Source of the DNA: Rhodococcoides fascians NBRC 12155 = LMG 3623
Lineage (GTDB): Bacteria > Actinomycetota > Actinomycetes > Mycobacteriales > Mycobacteriaceae
Assembly: GCF_001894785.1 (NCBI RefSeq)
Contig: NZ_BCWW01000006.1
Coordinates: 62,001 to 126,000, forward strand
DNA length: 64,000 bases
Reading direction: 5' to 3'
Shown here one piece after another: positions 30,920 to 39,685 of this stretch (within the stretch, counting starts at the first letter, position 1; every line of letters starts with the position of its first letter). Both the position numbers and the translations under genes were made by a program. The notes beneath the pieces were generated by a model. It made no database searches, was not told where the DNA came from, and was given only the letters and a program-made list of their open reading frames with translations.

Positions 30920-31470
30920 CGGAGCAAACCTTTCAGATCGATCGTCGGGGTGGACGAGAGTGCGGCCGCCTCGGCGGCCGCTCGCACCTGTTCCCGGTTG
31001 ATACCCAACGGCATCTGCTGAATCTTCTTGTGCAACTCCAGGATTGCGTTGAGCAGCATCTCGGGCCGAGGCGGGCACCCGGGCAGATAGATGTCGACGG
31101 GCACGATGTGGTCGACTCCCTGGACCACCGCGTAGTTGTTGAACATTCCGCCCGAGGATGCACAGACACCCATGGCGAGAACCCATTTCGGTTCTGCCAT
31201 CTGGTCGTAGACCTGCCTCAACACCGGAGCCATCTTCTGGCTGACGCGGCCGGCCACGATCATCAGATCCGCCTGCCGGGGGGACGCGCGAAACGCTTCC
31301 ATTCCGAATCGCGCGAGATCGAAACGGCCGGACGTGGTGGCCATCATTTCGATGGCACAACATGCGAGCCCGAAGGTGGCGGGCCACAGCGAGCCCTTAC
31401 GTGCGTACCCGGCCAACCCCTCGACGGTGGTCAGCAGGAATCCGCTGGGTAGCTTCTCTTCGAGTCCCAT
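30916..31470 (-). CDS. nuoB: NADH-quinone oxidoreductase subunit B
   Basis: 184 aa. It carries cluster N2, the last electron donor to quinone: [11 protein letters not shown] gives the adjacent Cys pair, [19 protein letters not shown] the third Cys and [13 protein letters not shown] the fourth. Starts 71 bp after the nuoA stop, the widest gap in the operon. Confidence 0.97.
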   Translation of the reverse strand: MGLEEKLPSGFLLTTVEGLAGYARKGSLWPATFGLACCAIEMMATTSGRFDLARFGMEAFRASPRQADLMIVAGRVSQKMAPVLRQVYDQMAEPKWVLAMGVCASSGGMFNNYAVVQGVDHIVPVDIYLPGCPPRPEMLLNAILELHKKIQQMPLGINREQVRAAAEAAALSSTPTIDLKGLLR

Positions 31471-31541
31471 CGATCACGCTCTTTCGCTTCCGCAGAATGA
31501 GAACAGTGCATCGTGCCGTCGTCGTATCCGAGATCGTGTGG

Positions 31542-31901
31542 TCAGTCCCAACCGAGCCCGCCTCGCCGCCACTCGTACACGTAGGCCACCGACACGTTCA
31601 CGACGAACAACGCCATCGCGACGAGCCCGAACGCACCGAGAACGTCGAGGTGGACGGCCCAGGGATACAGGAAGACGATCTCGATGTCGAAGATGATGAA
31701 CAGCATCGCGGTGAGATAGAACTTCACCGGAAATCGTTGTCCCGTAGGCGCATGCATCGTGGGTTCGATCCCACATTCGTACGCGTCGAACTTCGCTCGG
31801 TTGTATCGGGCGGGTCCCACCATCGTGCCGACCATCACCGAGAAGACCGCGAACGCGACTGCGACGGCACCCAGGACGAGAATCGGAACGTAGGCGTTCA
31901 T
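31542..31901 (-). CDS. nuoA: NADH-quinone oxidoreductase subunit A
   Basis: 119 aa with three membrane helices. [47 protein letters not shown] contains the conserved loop Cys and the TM2 acidic residues; it is quoted here as the family block at about residues 39-85. First gene of the nuoA-N operon. Start ATG at 31,901; the open frame to 32,090 upstream has no similarity. The promoter must lie in the 290-bp gap before the aquaporin gene. Confidence 0.96.
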   Translation of the reverse strand: MNAYVPILVLGAVAVAFAVFSVMVGTMVGPARYNRAKFDAYECGIEPTMHAPTGQRFPVKFYLTAMLFIIFDIEIVFLYPWAVHLDVLGAFGLVAMALFVVNVSVAYVYEWRRGGLGWD

Positions 31902-32080
31902 TCGGGCATCCGCTCCCTCGATCGACGACCGCGCCGCCGCGAAAGTAAATGCGACGGCCGTACCAATGTGACCTGAACCACACAGTATGGGTTCGGTGCA
32001 GATCTCGCGGGATTTCGAGCAGTCCAGTTTCGTAAACCGTTGACGCGCATGGGCCACCCACCCTCGGACCCAATCATTGA

Positions 32081-32096
32081 TGTGATCCACATCACT
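32081..32096. promoter_or_regulatory. CRP/GlxR-like site between nuoA and the aquaporin gene
   Basis: TGTGA-TCCACA-TCACT matches the actinobacterial CRP/GlxR consensus TGTGA-N6-TCACA with one mismatch. It lies within an overlapping perfect palindrome TGATGTG-ATC-CACATCA (32,078-32,094). It is 95 bp upstream of the aquaporin start and 180 bp upstream of nuoA. Nothing else clear was seen in this 290-bp gap. Confidence 0.5.
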
Positions 32097-32191
32097 CTTG
32101 CCTCACATGCGGTCCACACCGCGAGGGACGACCAATCACCGAACATTTCCGGCCACCCGACCCGGGCTGCCGCCACCACTAAGGAGAGACG

Positions 32192-32905
32192 ATGAAGTCG
32201 ATTTCCGTCTCGGCGCTCGCCGCCGAGGGACTGGGAACTGCCCTGCTCGTGATATTCGGCGTCGGCACCGCCGTCATCGCGGGCGACACCGTCGGAACCC
32301 CGGGCATCGCCCTGGCGTTCGGACTCACACTGCTTGCCCTCGTCTACGCGATCGGCCCGATCTCGGGCTGCCACATCAACCCGGCCGTGACGATCGGAGC
32401 CCTGATAGCTCGCGCCATCACCCCGATCAAGGCTGCGTTCTACATCGCCGCCCAGGCCGCAGGTGCAGTGATCGGCGCGCTGGTCGTACTGTTGGTCGCA
32501 TCAGGCCGTCCCGGGTACGACATGTCGTCGGACGGTCTGGGCACCAACGGATTCGGCAGCTCCTCGCCCGGAGCGTACGGCTTGGCGTCGGTCGCGGTGT
32601 TCGAGACGATCGCGACCGGCCTGCTCGTCCTCGTCGTACTCGCCACCACGGCCCCCACCGTTCACCCCGTCGTGGCGGCCGGCATCCCGATCGGCCTGAC
32701 CCTGACCGTGGTTCACCTGCTGGGCATCGGAATCGACTCGACCTCGGTCAACCCTGCTCGGTCCCTCGGCCCCGCCCTCGTCGCCGGCGGCCCTGCCCTG
32801 TCACAACTATGGGTGTTCGTGGTGTTCCCCATGCTCGGAGCTGTCGTCGCCGGCTCGATCCACCGGTTCGTGCTGACGGTGCCCGCATCGGAGAAAACGG
32901 TCTGA
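32192..32905 (+). CDS. MIP-family aquaporin (AqpZ-like)
   Basis: 237 aa, six membrane helices and two half-helices with the NPA boxes SGCHINPAVT (about residue 67) and TSVNPARS (about 187). The selectivity-filter region has the conserved Arg after the second NPA and a His in VVHLLGIGI, which favours a water channel over a glycerol facilitator. A strong AAGGAG precedes the ATG. Divergent from nuo; convergent with the receiver-like gene, with stops 1 bp apart. Confidence 0.9.
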   Translation: MKSISVSALAAEGLGTALLVIFGVGTAVIAGDTVGTPGIALAFGLTLLALVYAIGPISGCHINPAVTIGALIARAITPIKAAFYIAAQAAGAVIGALVVLLVASGRPGYDMSSDGLGTNGFGSSSPGAYGLASVAVFETIATGLLVLVVLATTAPTVHPVVAAGIPIGLTLTVVHLLGIGIDSTSVNPARSLGPALVAGGPALSQLWVFVVFPMLGAVVAGSIHRFVLTVPASEKTV

Positions 32906-32906
32906 T

Positions 32907-33356
32907 CTACCGCGATCGGGAGACCCTGGCACCGACGCGACCCGAGTGCTGCCTCAGCAGATCGACCACCGCGCGCCCGAGTCGGATCGGATCCACTGGA
33001 TGGGGAACTGCGGCCTCGGCGCGCGACCAGTCGGCCAACCACCGGTCGTCGGGGCGTCCGATGAGCACCAGCACCGGCGGGCAGTCGTCGATCTCGTCCT
33101 TGAGTTGCTTTGCCAAACCCAGTCCGCCGACAGGCGAGGACTCACCATCGAGGATCGCCACATCGATTCCACCCGCGTCCAGGTGCTCGATCACCACGGC
33201 CGCGGTGGCAACCTCGACGAAGTCGACGACGCCGAGCGCCGGATCGGGCCGGGTGCCCACCGCAGACACCACCTGAGCGCGCGTGGCCGCGTTACTGCTG
33301 TACACGAGCACACGCACCTGACCTGCCGAACTTGCTCTCGCTGTGGCGTCGGACAC
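32907..33356 (-). CDS. receiver-like protein (Rv3143-like), probably atypical
   Basis: 149 aa, a single response-regulator receiver fold with no output domain. RVLVYSSNAATR is strand 1 but lacks the usual acidic pair. VAILDGESSPVGGLGLAKQL keeps an Asp at the phosphorylation position. The conserved late Lys is not evident (LIGRPDDRWLADW). In M. tuberculosis a similar protein, Rv3143, lies beside nuo; here the aquaporin gene intervenes. Start GTG at 33,356 is chosen by similarity. Its role is unknown; signalling linked to respiration is a guess from context. Confidence 0.75.
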   Translation of the reverse strand: MSDATARASSAGQVRVLVYSSNAATRAQVVSAVGTRPDPALGVVDFVEVATAAVVIEHLDAGGIDVAILDGESSPVGGLGLAKQLKDEIDDCPPVLVLIGRPDDRWLADWSRAEAAVPHPVDPIRLGRAVVDLLRQHSGRVGARVSRSR

Positions 33357-33445
33357 ACCGCGATGGTAGCGCGGCCCCCGGTGGACCGGGCCCGAACGCA
33401 CGTCGCAGAGGTACTTTCGCGTCGTCGACGTCGTGTGGCGGCAGC

Positions 33446-34081
33446 TCAGGAGATGGTGACGACCACGGCGGCCGGTTCCTCGGTGCTGTGCACCGCGAAG
33501 TCCGGACGGTCGGACGCCACGGCGACGAAGGACTGTGAGATTCCATCGGCATCGGCCAGGAAGTCGACTGCCACCACGGCGGAGTCCGGCTCGTTGCGAA
33601 TCCGATCCGGCCCGGCATACGGAACGACGGTGACATCCGGCTCGGTCGAGGTACCGGCGATGTCGACCTGGAGTACGGCTCGCCCGGGAAGCGCGACCGG
33701 CTCACTGGTTCCGTATCGGACGGCCTCGTCGACGTAGCGCACCGTGTAGGACACCGGCCCGTTGCCGCGCAGTCGATACTCGACGGAGGAGGCTCGCAAC
33801 ACCACGTCCGTCACCGCCACGGGTGAGCCCGACGGGTGACGAATTCCCTCCAGCGACAGTCCCGGCACGACCGGCGGCACCGTTTCGGTGGGGGCGGTCG
33901 GCGCGGTGAACGGGTCACCGACCACGAGCGAGCCGGTGGCGGTCTCGAAGTTCGGTGGCGGTGACGCATCGGGCGTCGGGCGAGCGGCCTCACCGGCGGA
34001 GCAACCGACGAGCAGCACAGCAGCGAGCAGTGGTGCTACGACCGACCCGGCCGCCACAGGCCTGCGATACCCCTCGCTCAT
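33446..34081 (-). CDS. AMIN-like domain lipoprotein
   Basis: 211 aa. Signal peptide with lipobox LLVGC (Cys about residue 27), then a Pro/Thr-rich linker to about residue 70. The beta-rich remainder (YRLRGNGPVSYTVRYVDE, LQVDIAGTSTEPDVTVVPYAGP, FLADADGISQSFVAV) matches the AMIN-like domain of actinobacterial lipoproteins. Expected anchored outside the cytoplasmic membrane; ligand unknown, possibly cell wall. 89 bp after the receiver gene's start on the same strand. Confidence 0.8.
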   Translation of the reverse strand: MSEGYRRPVAAGSVVAPLLAAVLLVGCSAGEAARPTPDASPPPNFETATGSLVVGDPFTAPTAPTETVPPVVPGLSLEGIRHPSGSPVAVTDVVLRASSVEYRLRGNGPVSYTVRYVDEAVRYGTSEPVALPGRAVLQVDIAGTSTEPDVTVVPYAGPDRIRNEPDSAVVAVDFLADADGISQSFVAVASDRPDFAVHSTEEPAAVVVTIS

Positions 34082-34180
34082 CGACTCACCGTACAGATGA
34101 AACCGATCGGTTCGATAGTGTCGATCGGCCCGGTTCGGTCACGGTCCCACCTGCCGCAAATCCTGCTAGCGTCGTCGAGC

Positions 34181-34456
34181 ATGGAGCCCACGAGCTATTC
34201 GTCCGGTGAACGCGTGTTCGGACCTCCCAACGGGACGTTCGACGCGGACTGGGCGGCCACCGCGCTGCGGTCCAACCGACCGGAATTGGACCACCCGACC
34301 TCGGTGCGACTGGTCGAGCGGGCCTGGGAGTTGCTTCGATCGTCGAATCTTCGCGGCGAGCCACTCGCGACGGCTCTGGATCTCGAGCCCGGCCTCGCCT
34401 CGGCGGTCGCGGCCGTGGCAACGGAGACGGCGGAGCTCTACCTCGACCGACGGTAG
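34181..34456 (+). CDS. small hypothetical protein
   Basis: 91 aa, soluble, largely helical (TSVRLVERAWELLRSSN, GLASAVAAVATETAELYLD). I do not recognise the family. The start is taken at ATG 34,181 (MEPTSYSSGE), preceded by TAGCGT 13 bases upstream, which fits a -10 element and a nearly leaderless message. Divergent from the AMIN-like lipoprotein; stops 3 bp from the convergent permease gene. Confidence 0.6.
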   Translation: MEPTSYSSGERVFGPPNGTFDADWAATALRSNRPELDHPTSVRLVERAWELLRSSNLRGEPLATALDLEPGLASAVAAVATETAELYLDRR

Positions 34457-34458
34457 GT

Positions 34459-35916
34459 CTATCGGTCGGCCACCTCGGTCGCCAACCTCGCGTTGCGGCG
34501 CCCGTAGGCGAAGTAGATCAACAGACCGAGGGCCAACCAGACCAGGAACCGAATCCACGTCTCCACCACCAGGTTGGCCATCAGGTAGACGCACGAGAGC
34601 CCGGACAGAATCGGCACGACGGGAGAGAGCGGAACCCGAAAGGGCCGCTCGAGATCCGGCTTGGTCCGACGCAGGATCGGCACTGCCGCCGAGACCAGCA
34701 GAAACGCGAACAGGGCTCCGATGCTGACCATCTCGGCCAGTTCCTTCAGCGGTACCAGGGCCCCCAGCAGCGCCACGAACACCACGACGCCGACGGTCAA
34801 CCGGGTCGGAGTCCCGAAACGGGGAGACACCTTCGCAACCGACTTGGGTAGCAAACCGTCCCTGCCCATCGCGAAGCCGATTCGGCTGATGGTCACCAAC
34901 TCGACCAGAATGACCGACGTCAGACCCGCGACGGCCGCTATCGAGACCAGAACACCCGCCCAGCCTGCACCCACAGAATCGAACGCCTTGGCAATGGGTG
35001 CGCTGTCGTCGAGGTCGGTGTATTTCACCATGCCGGTGACGACGAACGCGACCATCATGTACAGCAACGTGCATGCCACGAGCGTGCCGATCAGTGCACG
35101 AGGCAGATCATGGGCGGGCCGCTCGGCTTCTTCACTGAGATTGGCAACGGCCTCGAATCCTGTGTAGGCGAAGAACACGACCGCTGCAGCGGTGACGACG
35201 CCGGCAAATCCGAACGCCGAGGGTGCGATTCCGGCCACGGCCTGCATCAGGGGCTGATCGAGCGTCGAGCCACCGGCCTCGGCGGGCACGGACTCGGGCA
35301 CGAAGGGAACCAGGTTCGACTTCTGGACGAAGAACAGGCCGGCGATCACGATGAACACCGAGATGGCGACCTTGATCAGGACCAGCACGTTGGTCACTCG
35401 CGCCGACTCCTTGACTCCCACAGCGGCAATGACGCCCAGCACCGCGACGATGGCAACAGCCCCCACGTTCACCGGCGCTTCCTCCGTGAACAAGCTGGGT
35501 GGCAGAGAAAAGAGATCCGCGAGGTAGCCGGACCAGCTTCGAGCGACAACGGCAGCCCCCAAAGCGAATTCGAGGATCAAATCCCATCCGATGATCCACG
35601 CGAACAGCTCCCCCAGGGTGGCGTACGCGTACGTGTACGCACTGCCCGCCGTCGGCACGGCCGATGCAAGTTCCGCATAACACAGTGCGGCAAGCAAACT
35701 CACGACACCGGCGATGACGAAGGAGATCACGACCGCCGGGCCGGCATTTTCTTTGGCCTGTACACCGGTGAGCGTGAATATGCCGGTTCCGATGACGATG
35801 CCGACCCCGAAACCGACCAAGTCGCGTAACCCGAGCTGCTTGCGCAGACTGCCGGACCCCTCGTCGTCGACGTCGCTCTCGATCTCGTCGACGGACTTCG
35901 TGCGAAACATTCCCAT
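34459..35916 (-). CDS. APC-family cationic amino acid permease
   Basis: 485 aa, about 12 membrane helices. FGVGIVIGTGIFTLTGVQA and AELASAVPTAGSAYTYAYATLGELFAWIIGWDL are signatures of the cationic amino acid transporter (CAT/YfnA) branch. An acidic cytoplasmic N-terminus precedes the first helix. No catabolic or regulatory gene adjoins it, so the substrate (Lys/Arg or a broader range) cannot be fixed. ATG codons at 35,916 and 35,910 both fit. Confidence 0.88.
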   Translation of the reverse strand: MGMFRTKSVDEIESDVDDEGSGSLRKQLGLRDLVGFGVGIVIGTGIFTLTGVQAKENAGPAVVISFVIAGVVSLLAALCYAELASAVPTAGSAYTYAYATLGELFAWIIGWDLILEFALGAAVVARSWSGYLADLFSLPPSLFTEEAPVNVGAVAIVAVLGVIAAVGVKESARVTNVLVLIKVAISVFIVIAGLFFVQKSNLVPFVPESVPAEAGGSTLDQPLMQAVAGIAPSAFGFAGVVTAAAVVFFAYTGFEAVANLSEEAERPAHDLPRALIGTLVACTLLYMMVAFVVTGMVKYTDLDDSAPIAKAFDSVGAGWAGVLVSIAAVAGLTSVILVELVTISRIGFAMGRDGLLPKSVAKVSPRFGTPTRLTVGVVVFVALLGALVPLKELAEMVSIGALFAFLLVSAAVPILRRTKPDLERPFRVPLSPVVPILSGLSCVYLMANLVVETWIRFLVWLALGLLIYFAYGRRNARLATEVADR

Positions 35917-36041
35917 TTCCCGACGCTAAGCCATCCACTGTTTCCGCGCCGGAGGAAAGGTGGTGTTTGTTTTCGCAATTGTCGGTTATCCGGACAAATC
36001 GGAAATGCTTGCGTCACAACGGTCCTCGGGACCGAGCGACA

Positions 36042-36476
36042 CTAGGACCGTCCCAAGAATTGTTCGGCGAAAAATCCGGCCAGCAGTACCGCGGTCCCGC
36101 CGATCTCGCCGACGATCAGAGCGAGCATGAACAGGTGCGTCCCCGGAACGGGATGGACGAACTGATTCTCGGTGTCTCGCCGGATCCCGTGCACGGTGTA
36201 GCCGGCGATCGCGGCGACGAAGAACACCAGCACCACCACCGCTGCGGTCAGGTCGACCACCGTCGGCCAGGCGCTGTAGTGCGCGAGAGCCGCAAGAACG
36301 AGCGCAGCGAAGGAGTACATCAACGCTGCCCGATGCGCGATGTCGACGTATCGGTGCGCGGTTCCGTCGCTCGACGTGGACATCTGGTGGTACTTGAGCA
36401 CTCCGAGCGCCAACGCCCACATCAGCAACACACCCGACGCGAACACGATCACTTTCGTGTCGATCTCCAGCTGCAT
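36042..36476 (-). CDS. four-helix membrane protein, unknown function
   Basis: 144 aa with four predicted membrane helices (about residues 8-28, 50-72, 78-102, 118-138) and short loops. A His-containing first loop (KYHQMS, HRYVDIAHRA) is noticeable and could bind metal or haem, but no known motif is complete. The start at ATG 36,476 (MQLEIDTKV) is preferred over 36,527. Divergent from comB, 70 bp apart. Confidence 0.7.
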   Translation of the reverse strand: MQLEIDTKVIVFASGVLLMWALALGVLKYHQMSTSSDGTAHRYVDIAHRAALMYSFAALVLAALAHYSAWPTVVDLTAAVVVLVFFVAAIAGYTVHGIRRDTENQFVHPVPGTHLFMLALIVGEIGGTAVLLAGFFAEQFLGRS

Positions 36477-36546
36477 CCGCGCCTCCCCTGGTTCCGCTGT
36501 CCGCGCCGAACGTAGCACCGGACACAATGTTGGTTACGGTTCCGCA

Positions 36547-37314
36547 ATGCCGGTCGACTCCGCCCACACTCAGAACGACTGCGCATTGCGCTTCGAGTGG
36601 GGCCTGTCCGCGATCGACGCTGTGGTCGCCGGTGCCGACATCGCCGTCGTCGTGGACGTCCTGTCGTTCACGACCACTCTGACGGTGGCGGTGGACGCCG
36701 GAATCGACGTCGTACCCAGCCGATGGCGCGACGACCGTGCCACCCACCTGGCCGAGCAACACGACGCCGTTCTCGCAGTCGGCCGTTCGGTTGCCACGCC
36801 GGGAGACGTCAGCTTGTGTCCTGCCACCGTGCGCGCCGCCGCACCGCCACCGAGTCGACTCGTGTTGCCGTCGCCGAACGGTTCCACGATCGCCCACGCA
36901 CTCGCCGCCCGGGTCGACGCGTGCGTGGGCGCATCGCTCCGCAACGCCGCCGCGATCGCGCAGTGGGTCGTCGACGAGCACCCCCACAGCGTGATTGCCG
37001 TCATAGCCGCCGGCGAGAGATGGCCCGATTCGTCGTTGCGGCCCGCAGTGGAGGACTTGTGGGGTGCCGGAGCCGTGCTGGCACCGCTCGTGGAGTCCGG
37101 CCTGTTCGATCCATCCCCCGAGGCGGTGGTCGCTGCGACCGCGTGGCACGCGGCCGCGGCGGATATAGCTACCCAGCTGCGGCGATGCGGCTCGGGGCGG
37201 GAGCTCATAGCGATGGGCCACCCCGAGGACGTCGACATCGCCGCCGAAGTCGGTTCGAGTTCCTGCGTGCCGATACTGCGCGGCGATACCTTCGTCGAGC
37301 ACCGAGGCCGATAG
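36547..37314 (+). CDS. comB: 2-phosphosulfolactate phosphatase family protein
   Basis: 255 aa. ADIAVVVDVLSFTTTLTVAVDAG, RLVLPSPNGSTIA, VGASLRNAAAIA and VIAAGERW are the ComB family blocks. The founding enzyme hydrolyses 2-phosphosulfolactate in archaeal coenzyme M synthesis. Actinobacteria have homologues but usually not that pathway, so the substrate here is uncertain. Start ATG at 36,547; upstream in-frame sequence overlaps the divergent membrane-protein gene. Confidence 0.85.
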   Translation: MPVDSAHTQNDCALRFEWGLSAIDAVVAGADIAVVVDVLSFTTTLTVAVDAGIDVVPSRWRDDRATHLAEQHDAVLAVGRSVATPGDVSLCPATVRAAAPPPSRLVLPSPNGSTIAHALAARVDACVGASLRNAAAIAQWVVDEHPHSVIAVIAAGERWPDSSLRPAVEDLWGAGAVLAPLVESGLFDPSPEAVVAATAWHAAAADIATQLRRCGSGRELIAMGHPEDVDIAAEVGSSSCVPILRGDTFVEHRGR

Positions 37315-37353
37315 CCCCATCGGGCCTCCAAAACCCGCACCGACGCGGCCGAT

Positions 37354-37380
37354 CGTGTCCGAAATTTTGATCGGAACACG
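37354..37380. repeat. inverted repeat between comB and ppm
   Basis: CGTGTCCGA and TCGGAACACG pair with one bulged base around an AT-rich loop, AATTTTGA. It is 40 bp after the comB stop and 17 bp before the mannosyltransferase start. It could be a weak terminator or an operator. No U tract follows on the plus strand. Confidence 0.4.
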
Positions 37381-37397
37381 GAATCACGGATCATACG

Positions 37398-38144
37398 GTG
37401 GTGAGTACGGAACGAGTCGCCCCGAAGACCACCGTCGTTGTACCGACGTACAACGAACGCGAGAACCTCCCCAAGCTGGTCGAACTGCTGGCCGGGCTGA
37501 AGGTCGAGGGGCTCGGTGTTCTCGTGGTCGACGACAATTCCCCCGACGGAACCGGTGACATCGCCGACAAACTCGCCATCGACGGCCCCCTCGAGGTCTC
37601 CGTTCTGCACCGCACCGAGAAGAACGGACTGGGCCGCGCGTACGTCGCAGGTATGACCCGCGCCCTCGACGAAGGTGCCGACATCGTCATTCAGATGGAC
37701 GCCGATCTGTCGCATCCCACCGAGGTGATCCCGGCGATGATCGACAAGCTGAACACCAGCGATGCTGCTGTCGTTCTCGGGTCTCGCTATGTTCCCGGCG
37801 GAGCGGTCGCCGCCGATTGGCCGTGGCACCGCAAGGCCCTGTCTGCATGGGCGAATTTCTACGTCAACACGATCCTGCGACTGGGCGTCAAGGATGCGAC
37901 AGCGGGATTCAAGGCGTGGCACGCGCACACGCTGCGCACCATCGATGTGGCCTCGGTCGAGAGCAACGGGTACGCATTCCAGGTCGAGATGAACTACCGC
38001 ACCGTCAAACACGGGCTCACGCTCGCCGAAGTCCCCATCACGTTCGAGGAGCGCAGCGAGGGCGAATCCAAGATGAGCCTGTCGGTCCAGCTCGAATCTG
38101 CCTTGGTGCCCTGGAAGTTGTTGCGGAACAGAAAGAAGCTCTGA
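37398..38144 (+). CDS. ppm1: polyprenol monophosphomannose synthase
   Basis: 248 aa GT2 family transferase. TTVVVPTYNERENLPKLVE, VLVVDDNSPDGTGDIAD and IQMDADLSHPTE carry the nucleotide- and metal-binding Asp residues (the DxD-like MDADLSHP). VLGSRYVPGG and FEERSEGESKMS are dolichyl-phosphate-mannose-synthase signatures. It makes polyprenyl-P-mannose for lipoarabinomannan and O-mannosylation at the membrane. This is the catalytic domain only: no Lnt acyltransferase domain is fused and no lnt gene adjoins it. Starts at tandem GTG codons (37,398/37,401). Confidence 0.93.
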   Translation: MVSTERVAPKTTVVVPTYNERENLPKLVELLAGLKVEGLGVLVVDDNSPDGTGDIADKLAIDGPLEVSVLHRTEKNGLGRAYVAGMTRALDEGADIVIQMDADLSHPTEVIPAMIDKLNTSDAAVVLGSRYVPGGAVAADWPWHRKALSAWANFYVNTILRLGVKDATAGFKAWHAHTLRTIDVASVESNGYAFQVEMNYRTVKHGLTLAEVPITFEERSEGESKMSLSVQLESALVPWKLLRNRKKL

Positions 38145-38163
38145 CCGAGGCGCCGCGCCGTGA

Positions 38164-38961
38164 TCACGGCGTGAAGCGTCGGAATCCACCTTCGGCGCCG
38201 ATTACCTGACCGGTGATCGAGCCCGAATCGGGCGAGAGCAACATCGCCACGACCGCTGCGGCCTCTTCTGGTGAGTTCCACCGCCCGCGCGGCATGTGGC
38301 GCGAGACGAACTCGTCCAGATCCGCGCCGGCCCAGCCGGTGTCGGTAGGACCCGGATTTATCGTGTTGACGGTGATGCCTCGCTCGATCACCGAGTCGGC
38401 CAGGGTAGGGGTGATCGACGCGATGGCACCCTTGCTCACCGCGTAGGGAATCTCGGTCGGCATCGGCCCCTCGTCCTGACCGGACGTGAACAGCACGACG
38501 CGTCCGCCGTCCGGGTGATGCACATACCGTTGGGCAAATTCCTGCACCAGCAACAACGACGCCCGCACGTTCACCGCCCACGTCAGGTCGAGTTTCGTTG
38601 CCGTCAGAGAACCCAGACCACCCAGCTGTGATCGCGCATGATTGATCACAAGCGAGTCGATAGCACCGAACCTGGATTCCGCCGCGTCGAACAGTGCTGC
38701 AGGAGCTGCCGGATCGATGAAATCGACGTCGAGGTGGCCGAGCCTATCGGTGGCGGTCGACAGTTCGGCCAGGACCTTCTTCGCTCCCGCTGCGCCGGCT
38801 CCCCACGGCTCGGTGACGTCGTAGCCGTCACACGACTGTGCGAAGACGCGGGTGGCATCGTCGCGAAGCAGACGGCGGGCGATGGCGAAGCCGATTCCTT
38901 CCCTCCGACCGACGCCGGTGACGAGGACTGTTCTTCCACGCGCCTGCACGTCCGAGGTCAT
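38164..38961 (-). CDS. SDR-family oxidoreductase
   Basis: 265 aa. The N-terminal VLVTGVGRREGIGFAIARRLL is a GxxxGIG variant. VINHARS replaces the usual NNAG. Ser in VLFTSGQDEGP and YAVSKG give the catalytic Ser-Tyr-Lys. NPGPTDTGWA follows as usual. NAD(P) enzyme of unknown substrate. It overlaps the plsC stop by 4 bp, so the two are translationally coupled. Confidence 0.85.
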   Translation of the reverse strand: MTSDVQARGRTVLVTGVGRREGIGFAIARRLLRDDATRVFAQSCDGYDVTEPWGAGAAGAKKVLAELSTATDRLGHLDVDFIDPAAPAALFDAAESRFGAIDSLVINHARSQLGGLGSLTATKLDLTWAVNVRASLLLVQEFAQRYVHHPDGGRVVLFTSGQDEGPMPTEIPYAVSKGAIASITPTLADSVIERGITVNTINPGPTDTGWAGADLDEFVSRHMPRGRWNSPEEAAAVVAMLLSPDSGSITGQVIGAEGGFRRFTP

Positions 38962-39632
38962 GCCGCGTCCTTGACTGTCGCGGCGTACACGTCGACGTAC
39001 TCCTGCCCCGACAGGTTCGCCAGCGCTGTCATCACCTCATCGGTGATCGCCCGCAGAATGGCTTTACTGTTCTGTCCCCCAGCGTATCTCGTGAAGTCCA
39101 ATGGTTCGCCGACGACCATGCGCACCTTGCCCGGGCGCCACATCCTCGAGCCCACCGGGTTGATTCCGAGCGTCCCGTGCATCACCACCGGCACGACGGG
39201 CGCTCCCGTCTCGATCGCTACTCTCGCCAACCCGGTCTTCCCCTTGTACAACCGGCCGTCGGGAGATCGCGTCCCTTCCGGGTACACCGCCCACACTTTC
39301 CGTTGTCGCAGAATACTTTTCGCGGCGTCGAGCGCCGGAGCCGAAGCATCTGCCCCGCGTCGGTCGACGGGAACCTGACCTGTCGCGCTGTAGAACCAAC
39401 GAAGCGCCGCGCCCTTGATTCCCCGGCCGGTGAAGTACTCTCTCTTGGCGATGAACGTGACTCGGCGACGAACCAGGAGGACGAGAAAGAACGAGTCGAC
39501 GACGGTGAGGTGGTTGCCGGCGATGATCACCGGTCCCGTCTTCGGGATATTGCCTGCGCCGACCACCGACGGACGGCCGAGAACTCGGAGAATCGGGCCG
39601 ATCAGCACATATTTGAAAAGCAGATACCACAT
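38958..39632 (-). CDS. 1-acyl-sn-glycerol-3-phosphate acyltransferase family (PlsC-like)
   Basis: 224 aa. IIAGNHLTVVDSFFL is the HX4D catalytic motif (NHLTVVD). VPVDRRGAD and VYPEGTRSPDGRLYKGKTGLARVA are the glycerol-phosphate-binding blocks, and APVVPVVMHGT completes the signature. A hydrophobic N-terminus suggests membrane association; it acts in phospholipid or other acyl-ester synthesis. Start ATG at 39,632 (MWYLLFKYV). Shares a 54-bp divergent promoter region with a TetR gene. Confidence 0.88.
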   Translation of the reverse strand: MWYLLFKYVLIGPILRVLGRPSVVGAGNIPKTGPVIIAGNHLTVVDSFFLVLLVRRRVTFIAKREYFTGRGIKGAALRWFYSATGQVPVDRRGADASAPALDAAKSILRQRKVWAVYPEGTRSPDGRLYKGKTGLARVAIETGAPVVPVVMHGTLGINPVGSRMWRPGKVRMVVGEPLDFTRYAGGQNSKAILRAITDEVMTALANLSGQEYVDVYAATVKDAA

Positions 39633-39670
39633 TGATCGATCCTCTCGGCTGGACATCGTCACGGCTGAGA

Positions 39671-39685
39671 GTAGACAATGTCTAC
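39671..39685. promoter_or_regulatory. TetR-type operator between plsC and tetR
   Basis: Perfect inverted repeat GTAGACA-A-TGTCTAC, ending one base before the GTG start of the TetR gene and 39 bp upstream of plsC. Its length, symmetry and place are those of an autoregulatory TetR operator. Confidence 0.7.

Noticed and set aside
31902..32090. N-terminal extension of nuoA
   Set aside because: No similarity to NuoA, and it would run through the CRP-like promoter region.
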